From assembly GCF_000023845.1 (NCBI RefSeq), contig NC_013170.1, forward strand, positions 1,094,501-1,158,500: a stretch of 64,000 nucleotides of DNA. Reading direction: 5' to 3'. The notes below the pieces were generated by a model that was not told the DNA's origin, ran no database searches, and saw nothing but the letters and a program-made list of their open reading frames with translations. This DNA comes from Cryptobacterium curtum DSM 15641. GTDB taxonomy: Bacteria > Actinomycetota > Coriobacteriia > Coriobacteriales > Eggerthellaceae. A program made the position numbers and the translations under genes. Positions 56,093 to 64,000 of the stretch are shown in pieces; the first letter of the stretch is position 1; every line of letters starts with the position of its first letter.

Positions 56093-56370
56093 CGTGCAGG
56101 CACCTCCTTCATGACCTTTAAGATAGCGGAGTAAATTTCGCGCAGATTGTCATCATAGAGTGGGCCATCGTTATAACTTCTGACCCGCTCGAATATTTCT
56201 TCTTCGCGGCGCGGATCAAACAAACCCATATGCGCACCCGGCTTGAGCTCGCGAATAGCAAGCGACTGCTCGGCGCGACGATTCAACAGATCGACCAGCT
56301 GGCGGTCGATTGCATCAATCTGCGTGCGATGATCTTCGATTTTTGCAACGTTATCTTCCTGTGCAGGCAT
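56089..56370 (-). CDS. Chorismate mutase (AroQ class)
   Basis: Converts chorismate to prephenate. The 93-residue all-helical protein has HRTQIDAIDRQLVDLLNRRAEQSLAIRELK, with the Arg and Lys of the AroQ active site. It overlaps the luxR-type gene by 20 bases and DAHP synthase by four, so all three are made from one message. In some bacteria a stand-alone AroQ binds DAHP synthase and makes it feedback-sensitive; the same could hold here. Confidence 0.88.
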   Translation of the reverse strand: MPAQEDNVAKIEDHRTQIDAIDRQLVDLLNRRAEQSLAIRELKPGAHMGLFDPRREEEIFERVRSYNDGPLYDDNLREIYSAILKVMKEVPAR

Positions 56371-57802
56371 GATTCGTCCTTTCCTCGGATGCGCCTATGA
56401 TAGCAAATAGTTCATGGCGACTATGCACACCGAATTTACGATAAATATGGTTGATATGAGCCTTGATAGTACCTGCGGCCACAAACAGTTCGCTTTCCAT
56501 GTCGGGAACGCTCTTATTGCGTACCATCAGCTGCAGCACCTCTTCTTCGCGCGGGGTCAAACCATGTGCTCGCGACAAATCCGATACTCGCAACGCCGTA
56601 TAACCCATTGCGTCCGTTTCGTCGTCGCCAAACGCCGTTGACGTAATGCCCCACCGAGCCGACAAATTGCGCTCACTGGCAAACACCACAACGAAGATGG
56701 CAATTAACGCAAGCGTCATCACGGTGAACACAACTTCAGCGACTGAAGAGGCAGCGCGCGCCGACACGAGCGCACCAAAACCCCAACCAGCAAGTTCTAC
56801 CACATAGCGGATGCCGCGTTCGATGCCATTAAGCCATACGGCACTGATGCCAAATCGGTACGTAATGTTGCTCATAATAAGCATGATGAACATGGACAGC
56901 ATGGTATATCCCGCGTCATAGCACAGTGCCATAAGCTGTGGATTACCCGAGGCCCACGGAGACACCAGTAAAAAGCCCACAATAAAGAATGGAAATGCCA
57001 GCTGGTAGACCGTGTCGAAATTAAACCAGCGTGCCTGCGAAAAGACGCCGGCAACCACCAGAGCACAAACCGCCATCGCACCGACAACATTACCCGCCAG
57101 AAGCGCCTGTGCGGGAAAGGCGCCAAAACCACCGGCAAAAGTGCAAACCGACATAAGTAGAATAGGCTTCCATGGAAACACCCGCTTCGCATCTCGTTTG
57201 GGCGGTGCCGGTCGATCGGCATGTTCAAGTCGCTCCATGCTCATGCGCACCTGCACCAGCGAAAGTAGGGGTAGCGCTATAGCAAAAAAGGATAGATACG
57301 CTGGGTGTAAGCCCATAAACAGCCATTTCAAGAATTCGCCAGCGAAGATGGCAAGCGCATGATAGACCGCCACACGCATCGGGTTAATGGAGCCGTAAAA
57401 TTCTGCCCACATAAGGATAAGTACCGCCAAGCCCGCACCAGCACATACCAGACCAATTGTCTTTGCGACATCAGGTAAAACATTCCCGTTCTGTGCCAGC
57501 AGCAACACCGAGCCACCCACCATAAGCAGCGCGCAGGTAAACCGCATCGGACGGTTAGCCCACAGCGGCGTAATGCGCGCAGCAGCAAACGCAAGCGCAA
57601 ACGACGCTAGGCCGATAGCTCCTTCAAAAAGAAAGTAATCAAACGTTCCGACGCTTTCAAAAACGTCGTACCGAAAGAAAATAGCGAGCCACGCGCGGTA
57701 TGCTGCCACACCCAAAAACACGAGCGGAACGGCAACCAGGCGTTGAATAACCTTTATTGTTCGTCGGCGCAGCGACAAAGCAGAATCGCGTCTTTCTTTC
57801 AT
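56351..57802 (-). CDS. LuxR-family regulator with N-terminal polytopic membrane domain
   Basis: A 483-residue protein: about twelve hydrophobic segments from 20 to 395, then a C-terminal LuxR helix-turn-helix (LTPREEEVLQLMVRNKSVPDMESELFVAAGTIKAHINHIYRKFGVHSRHELFAII, about 420-475). Such membrane-tethered LuxR proteins are abundant in Eggerthellaceae and are often next to flavoprotein reductases; the divergent flavoprotein at 58154 is the likely target. What the membrane domain senses is unknown. The ATG at 57802 follows GGAGGGG; an ATG four codons upstream is part of that site and is less likely. Confidence 0.88.
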   Translation of the reverse strand: MKERRDSALSLRRRTIKVIQRLVAVPLVFLGVAAYRAWLAIFFRYDVFESVGTFDYFLFEGAIGLASFALAFAAARITPLWANRPMRFTCALLMVGGSVLLLAQNGNVLPDVAKTIGLVCAGAGLAVLILMWAEFYGSINPMRVAVYHALAIFAGEFLKWLFMGLHPAYLSFFAIALPLLSLVQVRMSMERLEHADRPAPPKRDAKRVFPWKPILLMSVCTFAGGFGAFPAQALLAGNVVGAMAVCALVVAGVFSQARWFNFDTVYQLAFPFFIVGFLLVSPWASGNPQLMALCYDAGYTMLSMFIMLIMSNITYRFGISAVWLNGIERGIRYVVELAGWGFGALVSARAASSVAEVVFTVMTLALIAIFVVVFASERNLSARWGITSTAFGDDETDAMGYTALRVSDLSRAHGLTPREEEVLQLMVRNKSVPDMESELFVAAGTIKAHINHIYRKFGVHSRHELFAIIGASEERTNHACTGR

Positions 57803-58153
57803 ATCCCCTCCCATCGTTATGATACCGACCGCGTTTGAAGTGGCAAGGTTATTTCAGGGTTACGAATTTAACCGCCCTTCTATCTAGAAATAGGTGCACG
57901 AAAAAGCTACGGTGAATACGCTGGTCAGGGGAGACTAGCACTACAAAACATCTGGTGTAGTTATCTGCTGGTAGATAAAAGTAGGTGAAAGGACATCTGC
58001 TTGATAGTTTGCCGTCAAATACACAGTTATCCAGTAGCTACTGGCACCGCGAGGGAAAACCCTCTGAGGTAACCAGCAGCCGGGTGCGTCAGATGCACGG
58101 CCATCCAGTAACTACGAGCAGCCAGATGAAAATCACACAGGGAGGGAATCATC
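57803..58153. promoter_or_regulatory. Divergent regulatory region between luxR and flavoprotein
   Basis: A 351-base region with candidate operators: TTATCT-GCTGGT-AGATAA (57961-57978, perfect arms), ACTACA/TGTAGT around 57940-57962, and two near-direct copies of ATCCAGTARCTAC (58031 and 58103). No gene is seen. Confidence 0.5.
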
Positions 58154-59965
58154 ATGAAAGATCTTTCGCGTCGTTCGTTTATTACTGCGGGCGCACTTGC
58201 TGCCGTGGGTAGCGCCGCCGCACTTGCCGGTTGTGCACCTAAATCAGGCAGCAAAACCGCAAATGCCGGATCGGATGGAGCTTGGGTCGGTCACGGCATC
58301 GGCAAGCACGGCGACATGGATATCGAAGTGGTTACCGAAGGTGGCTCTATTACCCGTATCAACGTGCTCAAGTCGCGCGAGACGCAAGGCATGGGCGATG
58401 TCGCTATCGATGAATTGTCGCAGCTTATCGTTGACAATCAAACGCTTAACGTGGATACCATATCCGGAGCAACGCTAACAAGCATGGCGTTTTTAACGGC
58501 TGTTAGCGATGCGCTCGATCAGTCGGGCGCGCAATCCTCCAACTGGAAAAAGCGCGATCACGCACAGCTGAAGTCGAACCAGGATATCCCCTCTCAAGCC
58601 GATGTTGTTGTCATTGGCGCTGGTGGCGCAGGCTTTGCAGCCGCTATCACCGCTGCTAATGCTGGTAAGAAAGTTGTACTGCTTGAAAAGCTTGGCGTTG
58701 TCGGTGGTGACACATCGCTTTCTGGCGGTGAAATGGCCGTACCAGGCAACTGGATTCAAGTAACTGATGGCGTTGCTGACTCCCCCGCTTTGCTGGCCGC
58801 CGACATGTTAAAGGGTGGCGATAACGTAGGCGACCCTGCTTTAGTGGATGTTATTGCACAAGGGGCACTTGATTCATCGCAATGGCTCACCTTTGAGGGC
58901 GGTGTTTCCTGGGAACATGACCTCTTGTTCTTTGGTGGACATTCCGTCAAACGCTCTATTATTCCTCGTGGACACACGGGCAGCGAAATGATCGTTAAGC
59001 TTGCTGCACGAGCCGATGAAATCGATAACCTGACCGTAATTCGCAACATGCGTGTGACCAGCCTTTCCACCGATGCCGCTGGCGCGGTAAGCGGTGTGAC
59101 AGCTGAAAACCAAATTACAAAGGAAACCACAGCCATCACGGCACGGGCTGTCGTGCTTGCTTCAGGCGGATTCGGAAGCAACGTTGACATGCGCGTGAAA
59201 TACAACCCTGATATGGATAGCAAAATTCTTTCGACCGATAGCGTCGGCGCCACCGGCGATGGTTTAACCATGGCGAGCGCCATCGGAGCAGATCTTATCG
59301 ATATGGAATACATCCAGACATATCCCACCTGCGACCCAGAAACTGGCGCTTTGTTGTATGTGGATGACATGCGCCTAGAAAGCCGCGCGATCATGGTAAA
59401 TAAGGAAGGCGTGCGCTTTGTCGAAGAACTGGGACGGCGCGATGTACTGTCCAACGCTATCAAGAACCAAACTGGTGGTATGGGCTACATGCTGTGGAAC
59501 CAATCAGCAGCAGATGAAACCGGCCTGCTAGTACAACATGAAGACGAATACGAAAATCTCGAGAGCCGCGGCATTATCGTGAAGGGCGATACCCTTGAAG
59601 AAGTTGCTGGTCACTTTGGTATTGATGCTTCTGCCCTTAAAGCAACGGTTGAACACTGGAACGACATGTGCGCACAAGGTGCCGATGAAGATTTTGGCTA
59701 TCGCGACAAGATGACTCCCATTGAGGGCGGCCCATATTACGTGAATTCATACAAGCCCGCTGTGCACTACACCATGGGTGGACTGCATATTAATACCGAT
59801 GCACAGGTGCTTGACTCCGCGGGTAATCCTATTGCTGGTCTCTTTGCGGCCGGTGAGGTTGCCGGTCATAAGATGGGCACCAACCGCTTAGGGTCATGCT
59901 CGATGGCAGACATCTATACCTTCGGTCGCATTGCTGGCTCACAAGCTGCTGCGTATGTTGGGTAG
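58154..59965 (+). CDS. Tat-exported FMN/FAD flavoprotein reductase (fumarate/urocanate reductase-like), lipoprotein
   Basis: A 603-residue extracytoplasmic reductase. Twin-arginine signal SRRSFI (5-10) and lipobox LAGC (Cys27). An FMN-binding domain (about 45-125) contains SGAT with Thr107 as the likely covalent FMN attachment (DTISGATLTS). The FAD domain starts with VVIGAGGAGFAAAI (155-160 GAGGAG) and ends AGEVAGHKMGTNRLGSCSMADIYTFGRIAGSQAA. FMN relays electrons from membrane donors to FAD, where an enoate-type substrate is reduced. The actual acceptor is unknown. AGGGAGG precedes the ATG. Confidence 0.88.
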   Translation: MKDLSRRSFITAGALAAVGSAAALAGCAPKSGSKTANAGSDGAWVGHGIGKHGDMDIEVVTEGGSITRINVLKSRETQGMGDVAIDELSQLIVDNQTLNVDTISGATLTSMAFLTAVSDALDQSGAQSSNWKKRDHAQLKSNQDIPSQADVVVIGAGGAGFAAAITAANAGKKVVLLEKLGVVGGDTSLSGGEMAVPGNWIQVTDGVADSPALLAADMLKGGDNVGDPALVDVIAQGALDSSQWLTFEGGVSWEHDLLFFGGHSVKRSIIPRGHTGSEMIVKLAARADEIDNLTVIRNMRVTSLSTDAAGAVSGVTAENQITKETTAITARAVVLASGGFGSNVDMRVKYNPDMDSKILSTDSVGATGDGLTMASAIGADLIDMEYIQTYPTCDPETGALLYVDDMRLESRAIMVNKEGVRFVEELGRRDVLSNAIKNQTGGMGYMLWNQSAADETGLLVQHEDEYENLESRGIIVKGDTLEEVAGHFGIDASALKATVEHWNDMCAQGADEDFGYRDKMTPIEGGPYYVNSYKPAVHYTMGGLHINTDAQVLDSAGNPIAGLFAAGEVAGHKMGTNRLGSCSMADIYTFGRIAGSQAAAYVG

Positions 59966-60011
59966 ATAACAAGGTATAGACAACGACCTTAGTGTTAGTT
60001 GCCGTTTGGCG

Positions 60012-60401
60012 TTAGTCACCGAATTCTGCGGCTGTTAAAAAGCCAGGTGGTGGACCCATCCTATTCGGATCGCGACCATCCCAGGCGCAAGCATTCATAT
60101 CAACGCGCCCGTCAGAAAGAAACGTAACGCCCTCAGCTTCTAACAGCTTGCACTGGGCATCCGCGCCACCAAACGCGAAACCCGGCGCAAGCGACCCATC
60201 TTTGAACACCACCCGGTGACAGGGAACACCGCCTGCAACACCAGGGCTTGAATGCATCGCAAAACCGACGTAGCGCGCCTTTTTCGGCTCGCCAATTAGG
60301 CGCGCAATCTGCCCGTAGGTAGCCACTTTCCCTCCAGGGATACGACGCACCACATCAAATGCACGCGTAAAGAAATCACCGTTAGATTCCATCGCCGTCA
60401 C
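60012..60401 (-). CDS. MGMT-family alkyltransferase domain protein
   Basis: A 129-residue single-domain protein of the O6-alkylguanine-DNA alkyltransferase fold: RIPGGKVATYGQIARLIG, ARYVGFAMHSSP (Arg finger), and the active-site motif VPCHRVV with the alkyl-accepting Cys retained. Many proteins of this short type are alkyltransferase-like and have Trp or Ala in that place; this one keeps Cys and could be an active repair enzyme despite lacking the N-terminal domain. The GTG at 60401 has GAAGGG at good distance; an ATG nine bases later is possible. Confidence 0.85.
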   Translation of the reverse strand: MTAMESNGDFFTRAFDVVRRIPGGKVATYGQIARLIGEPKKARYVGFAMHSSPGVAGGVPCHRVVFKDGSLAPGFAFGGADAQCKLLEAEGVTFLSDGRVDMNACAWDGRDPNRMGPPPGFLTAAEFGD

Positions 60402-60540
60402 TCATCCCTTCACTCACGCTACCGTTAGCTTACTGCTGGTTTCGGTGATTAGTTCGCCAGATTCTGAGCTCATGTTCCAGCCAGCCTTACGGCTTCACTA
60501 ATGAACAATCCCAAGACCGAACTCATTTTCTGTCTAGTTC

Positions 60541-61449
60541 TTAGAATAACCCGATGGCTTTTGCCCCAAAGTAACCGAGCACCACAACACCAACAACAAT
60601 GCGATACCAACCGAATGCCGTGAAGTCGTTGCGTTTGATATACCCCATCAAGAACTTGATCGAAATAATCGACACGATAAACGCCGTTAAGACGCCTACC
60701 ACCAACACCACAATTTCTGTCTGCGTCATGGCAAGTCCACCCGCAAGAAACTTCAGCGTCTTTACCAGGCCCCACCCAAACATGATTGGAATAGCCAAAA
60801 AGAACGTGAACTCAGCGGCTGCCGTGCGTGAGCAGCCAAATAGCATGCCGCCGATAATCGTAGAACCGCTGCGGCTTGTGCCCGGAATAATAGCCAGACA
60901 CTGAAAGAGGCCAATCTTAATTGCGGTTGGAATATCAATATCGTCGACCGTCTCAACGCGGAAAATACTGCCCGACGGCGACGTCGTCGGACGTGCATGG
61001 CGTCCATCGACTGCGGCGACTACCTGATCTTCTAGACGGCGGTTGCGGCGCTCCATAACAATAAAAACGATACCATAAATAATAAGGGCTGAAGCAACCA
61101 CAACCGCGTTGTAGAAGTGGTCGTGCACCCAGTCGTCCAGCAAAAGCCCCACAATAGCAGCGGGGATACATCCAATAACGACCATACCCCAAAGACGCCA
61201 CGTAGCCCGCCTGCCTTCAGGTGTCTTCGTGCGGGAAAACGGATTGAGCTTATGGAAGTACAAAATAATGACAGCTAGGATGGCACCGATCTGAATAACA
61301 ACTAAGAAAAGAGCAAGAAACTGCTCCGACACGTTGAGCTTCAGAAACTCATCAACAAGAATCATGTGACCTGTCGATGAGATGGGCAGCCATTCGGTCA
61401 CGCCCTCAACAAAACCCAAAAACAGGGACTTCAGCACTTCAATAATCAT
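60541..61449 (-). CDS. uppP: Undecaprenyl-diphosphatase UppP (BacA)
   Basis: Dephosphorylates undecaprenyl pyrophosphate so the lipid carrier can be reused in wall synthesis, and confers bacitracin tolerance. The 302-residue membrane protein has GFVEGVTEWLPISSTGHMIL (catalytic Glu region) and PGTSRSGSTIIGG, both needed for activity in the family. The ATG at 61449 gives the normal N-terminus MIIEVLKSLFLGF. Length is slightly above the usual 270 because of an insertion near 145-175 (RRNRRLEDQVVAAVDGRHARPTTSP in outline). Confidence 0.95.
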   Translation of the reverse strand: MIIEVLKSLFLGFVEGVTEWLPISSTGHMILVDEFLKLNVSEQFLALFLVVIQIGAILAVIILYFHKLNPFSRTKTPEGRRATWRLWGMVVIGCIPAAIVGLLLDDWVHDHFYNAVVVASALIIYGIVFIVMERRNRRLEDQVVAAVDGRHARPTTSPSGSIFRVETVDDIDIPTAIKIGLFQCLAIIPGTSRSGSTIIGGMLFGCSRTAAAEFTFFLAIPIMFGWGLVKTLKFLAGGLAMTQTEIVVLVVGVLTAFIVSIISIKFLMGYIKRNDFTAFGWYRIVVGVVVLGYFGAKAIGLF

Positions 61450-61792
61450 AGCTTGTTCACCTATCACACTGTATCTACCAAGCTCTACCAAGCAAAATGG
61501 TGGCTCCTACCCTATCATCCACTTGCTCTACCCAAACAACAAGTACTAAGACATTCGGGAAACTTTCAAAAGCGAAACGCATTGGCCGAGTAATATCAGC
61601 CACACTGTGCTGCCGTCTTAATCGCGCTTTGTATTGGTCCACTTTCAAAAAGTTCAAGAAACTACTTGCACATCTTAGTTTACAGCGTTAACATACAGCG
61701 CGTTATCATATGTTAACATTGTTAACATATCCAATAACCGTAGATATGTATGACGATGGCGCTGCCAACACGGCATCCACAAAGGAGTTTTT
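61450..61792. other. Divergent region uppP / ABC exporter, 343 bases
   Basis: No gene is seen. It includes the 23-bp palindrome at 61708-61730 and possible -35/-10 elements for the ABC genes (TTTACA at 61679 and TATCAT at 61704, but with a long 19-base spacer). Confidence 0.45.
61708..61730. promoter_or_regulatory. 23-bp perfect palindrome, probable TetR operator
   Basis: ATATGTTAACA, one central T, then its exact reverse complement. It lies 63 bases before the ABC ATPase start in an operon whose third gene is a TetR-family regulator, so autoregulation is likely. An extra GTTAACAT half-site occurs at 61687-61694. Confidence 0.75.
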
Positions 61793-62725
61793 GTGATTGA
61801 TATAAAGAAGAGCTCCCCCGCTCTACAACTGCACGCCGTACAAAAGAGCTACGGGGGCCACCAGGTACTGCACGGTATAGATCTCGAGGTTTCGTGCGGT
61901 CAAATACTCGGTCTTCTCGGACGCAATGGCGCCGGTAAATCGACCTTAATAGAAATACTCTGCGGACTGAGGCGGGCAGATTCCGGGTCGATATCCGTTT
62001 GTGGAATGGACCCCGCAAAAGAATCAATCGGTCATCTTATTGGCTACGCTCCGCAAGATCTGGGAATCTACCCTGACCTTACCGTCGAAGAAAACCTTAC
62101 GTACTACGGACAACTCGAAGGACTTTCGCGGAAACGCTCTCTCACACGAGCATCCGAAGTGATGGAGTTGTTGGGGCTTGAAGATGAAAAGACCAAGCGG
62201 GCTCGACACCTCTCTGGCGGACAGAAAAGAAGACTGCATTCAGGCATGGCCATCATGCACGAACCCAAGGTTGTCTTCATGGACGAACCAACAGTAGGTG
62301 CCGACGTCGAGGCTCGTAGTCGCATTTTGCATGCCATACATTCCCTTGCTGAAAACGGCGCGGCAATCATCTACACCTCACACTACCTGGGCGAATTTGA
62401 GGAACTCAACGCAGATATTGCCGTTTTGAACAACGGACGCATTGTCGTGGCGGATACGCTTGATGCGGTGATTGCCACCTATGCACAAAGTTCAGTAAGC
62501 GTGCGTTTCTCAGAAGCTGTTCCTTCTATTGAAGATTGGCAGAGTAACGGAACAAAGCTGACCAAAAAAGGCAACACCAGCAACGCGGGACGTGCCATTG
62601 CAAAGCTCCTTTCAAATCCCGCTCTGAGTAACAACAATCTTGAAGACGTACAGATATCCCATGCAAGCCTGCAAAACGCTTATCTATCCATTGTCGGAGA
62701 GGAAACAGATAATGAAAACGCTTAG
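61793..62725 (+). CDS. ABC transporter ATP-binding protein (multidrug/DrrA type)
   Basis: The 310-residue ATPase has Walker A GRNGAGKST, signature LSGGQKRRL, Walker B VVFMDEPTVGAD and the H-loop HYLGEFEE, with a C-terminal extension typical of DrrA/CcmA-like exporters. The start is GTG with AAAGGAG five bases upstream. It overlaps the permease gene by 14 bases. Substrate unknown; export of a drug or peptide is the usual role. Confidence 0.9.
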   Translation: MIDIKKSSPALQLHAVQKSYGGHQVLHGIDLEVSCGQILGLLGRNGAGKSTLIEILCGLRRADSGSISVCGMDPAKESIGHLIGYAPQDLGIYPDLTVEENLTYYGQLEGLSRKRSLTRASEVMELLGLEDEKTKRARHLSGGQKRRLHSGMAIMHEPKVVFMDEPTVGADVEARSRILHAIHSLAENGAAIIYTSHYLGEFEELNADIAVLNNGRIVVADTLDAVIATYAQSSVSVRFSEAVPSIEDWQSNGTKLTKKGNTSNAGRAIAKLLSNPALSNNNLEDVQISHASLQNAYLSIVGEETDNENA

Positions 62726-63485
62726 GAAATTCTTAGCAGTCGTTCGACTGAATATTCGTCTTCAACTTATGGATCCAACTTCAACCCTGCTTCTCACCGT
62801 TATCCCTCTTGTTTTGATACCGTTTATGGAACCCGCTTTTAAGTCTATGCTTCTGGCGGATGGTTATACAAACGTCACTGGAGCAGAACAAGCTATGCCT
62901 GGTATGGCGGTACTTTTCTCGTTCCTCTCGGTGCAAACCATTATTCAGTCTTTCTTCCGCGAATACACCTGGGGTATGTGGCCGCGCCTCGAAGTGTCCG
63001 CGACCTCTCATGGTGTCATACTGGCAGGAAAAGCCCTTGTAGCTTTTCTTATTCAGTCGGTACAGGTATTGGCAGTTCTGGCGCTGGGAGCTCTTATTTT
63101 TGGCTATCGACCCACTGGAGATACTGGCGCGCTCATTCTCGTGATTCTCTCATTTGCTGCAGTGCTTGCCGCCTTAGGTGTCACGATTGCCCTGTGGGCA
63201 CCAACAGAAGATATAGCTCTGTCTCTTTCCAACATTGTGGGCATGCTTGCAGCAGGAATCGGCGGTTCGTTTTGCACCGTATCGAGCTTTCCCGAATGGG
63301 CTCAGGCAGTATCAAAATTCTCGCCAGCTTATTGGGCTCTTGACGCAGTTCATGCGGTCAGTTTGGATGGCGCTGGCGTGTCTGGTGTACTGCCTCAAAT
63401 CGGTATGCTTGGCGTGTTCCTTACAATACTCGTTGCCCTTGTGGTGATACAATTCGCAATCAAGAAAGGTCTGCAGTCGCGTTAA
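62712..63485 (+). CDS. ABC-2 type transporter permease
   Basis: A 257-residue membrane protein with about six hydrophobic segments: near 20-38, 60-80 (AMPGMAVLFSFLSVQTIIQSFF), 100-125, 135-160, 168-190 and 228-250. It partners the ATPase encoded just upstream, with which it overlaps. The ATG at 62712 is in the tail of the ATPase gene. A TetR regulator follows 16 bases after its stop. Confidence 0.88.
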   Translation: MKTLRKFLAVVRLNIRLQLMDPTSTLLLTVIPLVLIPFMEPAFKSMLLADGYTNVTGAEQAMPGMAVLFSFLSVQTIIQSFFREYTWGMWPRLEVSATSHGVILAGKALVAFLIQSVQVLAVLALGALIFGYRPTGDTGALILVILSFAAVLAALGVTIALWAPTEDIALSLSNIVGMLAAGIGGSFCTVSSFPEWAQAVSKFSPAYWALDAVHAVSLDGAGVSGVLPQIGMLGVFLTILVALVVIQFAIKKGLQSR

Positions 63486-63501
63486 ACGAAAAGGGAAGAC
63501 T

Positions 63502-64000
63502 ATGCCTGACGAGATGCCGAGCGAATCGCCTAAAAGCAAAAGCCGCACGCTCTCGAAGGATAAGATCTTCTCGATGGCACTTGCTCTTGTAGACGAAGAG
63601 GGTCTGTCTTCCCTTTCCCTTCGAACTCTGGGAAAACGATTAGGTGTTTCTCAAACTGCCTTTTATCGGCACGTGCCTGATAAATCAGCACTGCTCGAAG
63701 GGGTTTCTGAAAAGGTCTGGGAACTCGCCCTCGAGCACTTTCTTTCAGATATTTCGCAGGAAACGCAGGTATCAAGCCGCGCTTCACAATATACACCAGC
63801 ATCAGGCCACGTTTCACAAGACACACCGGCGTTGATTCACTCTTCGCAGGATGCATCGGCATCGAATCACACTTCACAAGACACATCAGCAGCGCATCAA
63901 GCCGACTGGAAAAGCTACCTTCGCATCTATGCGCGAACGCTTCATGCCACACTTCTTGAGCATCCCAACGCTATCATACTGGTGCTCACGCACCCCATTT
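63502..64000 (+). CDS. TetR-family regulator (partial, cut by window end)
   Basis: At least 166 residues. An N-terminal helix-turn-helix (about 17-65: LSKDKIFSMALALVDEEG, then LGVSQTAFYRHVPDKSALL) is followed by the start of a TetR_C domain. Between helix 4/5 (ALEHFLSDIS) and DWKSYLRIYARTLHATLLEHP lies a 50-residue insertion made of five 10-residue repeats (see repeat at 63751-63900). AAAGGGAAG precedes the ATG. As the third gene of the operon it most likely controls the ABC exporter through the palindrome at 61708-61730. Confidence 0.88.
   Translation, partial: MPDEMPSESPKSKSRTLSKDKIFSMALALVDEEGLSSLSLRTLGKRLGVSQTAFYRHVPDKSALLEGVSEKVWELALEHFLSDISQETQVSSRASQYTPASGHVSQDTPALIHSSQDASASNHTSQDTSAAHQADWKSYLRIYARTLHATLLEHPNAIILVLTHPI
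63751..63900 (+). repeat. Five 30-bp tandem repeats inside the TetR gene
   Basis: Units at 63751, 63781, 63811, 63841 and 63871, each exactly 30 bases, encode ISQETQVSSR, ASQYTPASGH, VSQDTPALIH, SSQDASASNH and TSQDTSAAHQ. SQ is invariant and xSQDTPAxxH is the consensus. The repeat is in frame, so copy-number change would lengthen or shorten the protein without breaking it. Confidence 0.85.

Noticed and set aside
58756-59463. 235-codon minus-strand open frame inside the FMN/FAD flavoprotein gene
   Set aside because: Antisense shadow of a well-supported gene; its Ser/Arg/Thr-rich product has no family features.
63751-63900. Possible CRISPR array (five 30-bp units)
   Set aside because: The units are directly adjacent without spacers, diverged, and translated in frame within a TetR gene.

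Overview
This 64 kb window is a chromosomal, housekeeping-dense segment of a moderate-GC actinobacterium. The best fit is class Coriobacteriia, family Eggerthellaceae; a Cryptobacterium-like genome would match the roughly 50% GC. That assignment is inference. It rests on a DNPR-type MurE in an actinobacterial dcw cluster, two Tat-exported lipoprotein flavoprotein reductases, a LuxR regulator fused to a polytopic membrane domain, pyruvate:ferredoxin oxidoreductase, and a fused iron-sulfur serine dehydratase, all of which suit an anaerobic amino-acid fermenter.

Layout. 1-7.8 kb (minus): cell division and wall cluster mraZ-rsmH-ftsL-ftsI-murE-murF-mraY, with the first codons of the next gene at the window edge. 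7.9-12 kb (minus): xerD, pyrG, nadK. 12-13.7 kb (plus): murJ. 13.8-15 kb: ybaK, tRNA-Gln and a palindromic repeat family. 15-19.6 kb (minus): tRNA-Tyr, tRNA-Thr, tRNA-Met, tuf, rpmG, tRNA-Trp, secE, nusG, rplK, rplA. 19.7-28.3 kb: putP, an aminotransferase, nifJ, adk and a double cupin. 28.7-37.5 kb (minus): rplB through secY. 37.7-41.7 kb: a glycosyltransferase and a flavoprotein reductase placed inside what is normally one continuous S10 operon. 42.2-47.1 kb (minus): rpsL-rpsG-fusA-rpsJ-rplC-rplD-rplW, closed by a strong terminator. 47.5-52.5 kb: sdaA, two membrane proteins, a universal stress protein, and Mn-pyrophosphatase. 52.5-58 kb (minus): pcrA, then an overlapping luxR-chorismate mutase-DAHP synthase operon. 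58-61.5 kb: FMN/FAD flavoprotein, MGMT-family protein, uppP. 61.7 kb to the end: an ABC exporter and its probable TetR regulator, cut by the window edge.

How the genes work together. Lipid II is made and flipped by murE, murF, mraY, murJ and uppP and used by ftsI. The translation genes form at least four transcription units. Three of their promoter regions carry the same 20-bp palindrome (RMCACGCNYCCGGGYGTATC), which may be a shared control site. Several r-protein spacers are chains of hairpins, most strikingly between rpmD and rplO and in front of rplK. NifJ, SdaA, PutP and the flavoproteins fit anaerobic amino-acid catabolism with reduction of organic acceptors outside the membrane.

The window shows no CRISPR array, prophage, transposase or rRNA gene that I can see. 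The most unusual items are the shared palindrome, the split S10 operon, the hairpin chains, MraZ boxes in two opposite orientations, and a 5 x 30 bp in-frame repeat inside the TetR gene.
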